DNA of 37,347 bases from Halolactibacillus halophilus (GTDB taxonomy: Bacteria; Bacillota; Bacilli; Bacillales; Amphibacillaceae): NCBI RefSeq assembly GCF_900115605.1, contig NZ_FOXC01000027.1, positions 1-37,347 on the forward strand. The letters are read 5' to 3'. Shown here piece after piece: positions 37,274-37,347 of the stretch (position 1 is its first letter; the number at the start of each line of letters is the position of its first letter). Under the pieces are notes generated by a model that saw nothing but the letters and a program-made list of their open reading frames with translations, had not been told where the DNA came from and did not search any database. The position numbers were made by a program, and so were the translations under genes.

Positions 37274-37347
37274 CGCTTTTGAAAAAGTGAGTACTATTTT
37301 GCTTTTCTGGATAGCTTTAAATTATTTTTCATTTTTTTAATGGTATT

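Larger units (their letters stand above)
36891..37347. other. Gene-poor right end of the window
   Basis: No confident gene. It holds the minus-strand consensus promoter and small ORF, a plus-strand promoter-like pair TTGAAA (37176-37181), 17 bp, TATTCT (37199-37204), and a strong hairpin at 37231-37269. In B. subtilis an rRNA operon follows gyrA; none is visible before the window ends. Confidence 0.6.

Overview
The window is the replication-origin region of a low-GC Gram-positive bacterium of the class Bacilli, most like family Bacillaceae. The gene order (dnaB-rplI-gdpP-yybS ... rpsR-ssb-rpsF-ychF ... parB-parA ... noc-rsmG-mnmG-mnmE ... jag-yidC-rnpA-rpmH // dnaA-dnaN-rlbA-recF-remB-gyrB-gyrA) is the classical Bacillus origin neighbourhood, and the Soj, DnaB, GyrB and GyrA proteins closely resemble the B. 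subtilis proteins as I recall them. The small genes that spore formers usually carry between parB and ychF (yyaC, yyaD types) are absent, which hints at a non-sporulating genus; this is inference.

Layout. 1-5.0 kb: minus-strand housekeeping genes (replicative helicase, ribosomal protein L9, the c-di-AMP phosphodiesterase GdpP, membrane protein YybS). 5.3-9.3 kb: an accessory stretch with a HAD hydrolase and a MATE transporter on the plus strand (head-on to replication), a tubby/LURP-one-like protein, a lipoprotein, and the 3' scrap of an ISL3-type transposase. 9.3-11.7 kb: rpsF-ssb-rpsR, with an S6:S18-like leader, and ychF. 11.9-16.3 kb: the segregation region, with DUF951, DUF554, ParB, ParA, a CxxC-20-CxxC zinc protein and Noc, and four parS sites. 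16.4-20.5 kb: rsmG, mnmG, mnmE. 20.5-23.1 kb: an extra DnaA-box cluster upstream of mnmE, then small accessory membrane or unknown genes, mostly head-on. 23.2-25.5 kb: jag, yidC, rnpA and rpmH. 25.5-28.0 kb: bipartite oriC around dnaA. 28.0-36.8 kb: dnaN, rlbA, recF, remB, gyrB, gyrA and an HD-GYP-like gene, all plus strand. The window ends in a gene-free stretch with strong promoter and terminator signals.

oriC has seven exact TTATNCACA DnaA boxes plus near-matches upstream of dnaA. Between dnaA and dnaN lies a second box group followed by a GC-rich patch, six DnaA-trio units and an AT-rich tract, the layout of the B. subtilis basal unwinding system. Genes on either side mostly run away from oriC (minus on the left, plus on the right); the exceptions are the accessory genes. 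DnaA, DnaN and DnaB start and run replication, gyrase handles supercoils, RecF and SSB support repair, and ParA/ParB/parS and Noc place and segregate the new origins. No tRNA, rRNA, CRISPR array or intact mobile element was seen. I did not find a clearly undescribed system; the most interesting signals are regulatory (a DnaA-box cluster built into a hairpin, a promoter nested in palindromes, and an HD-GYP protein without its HD motif).
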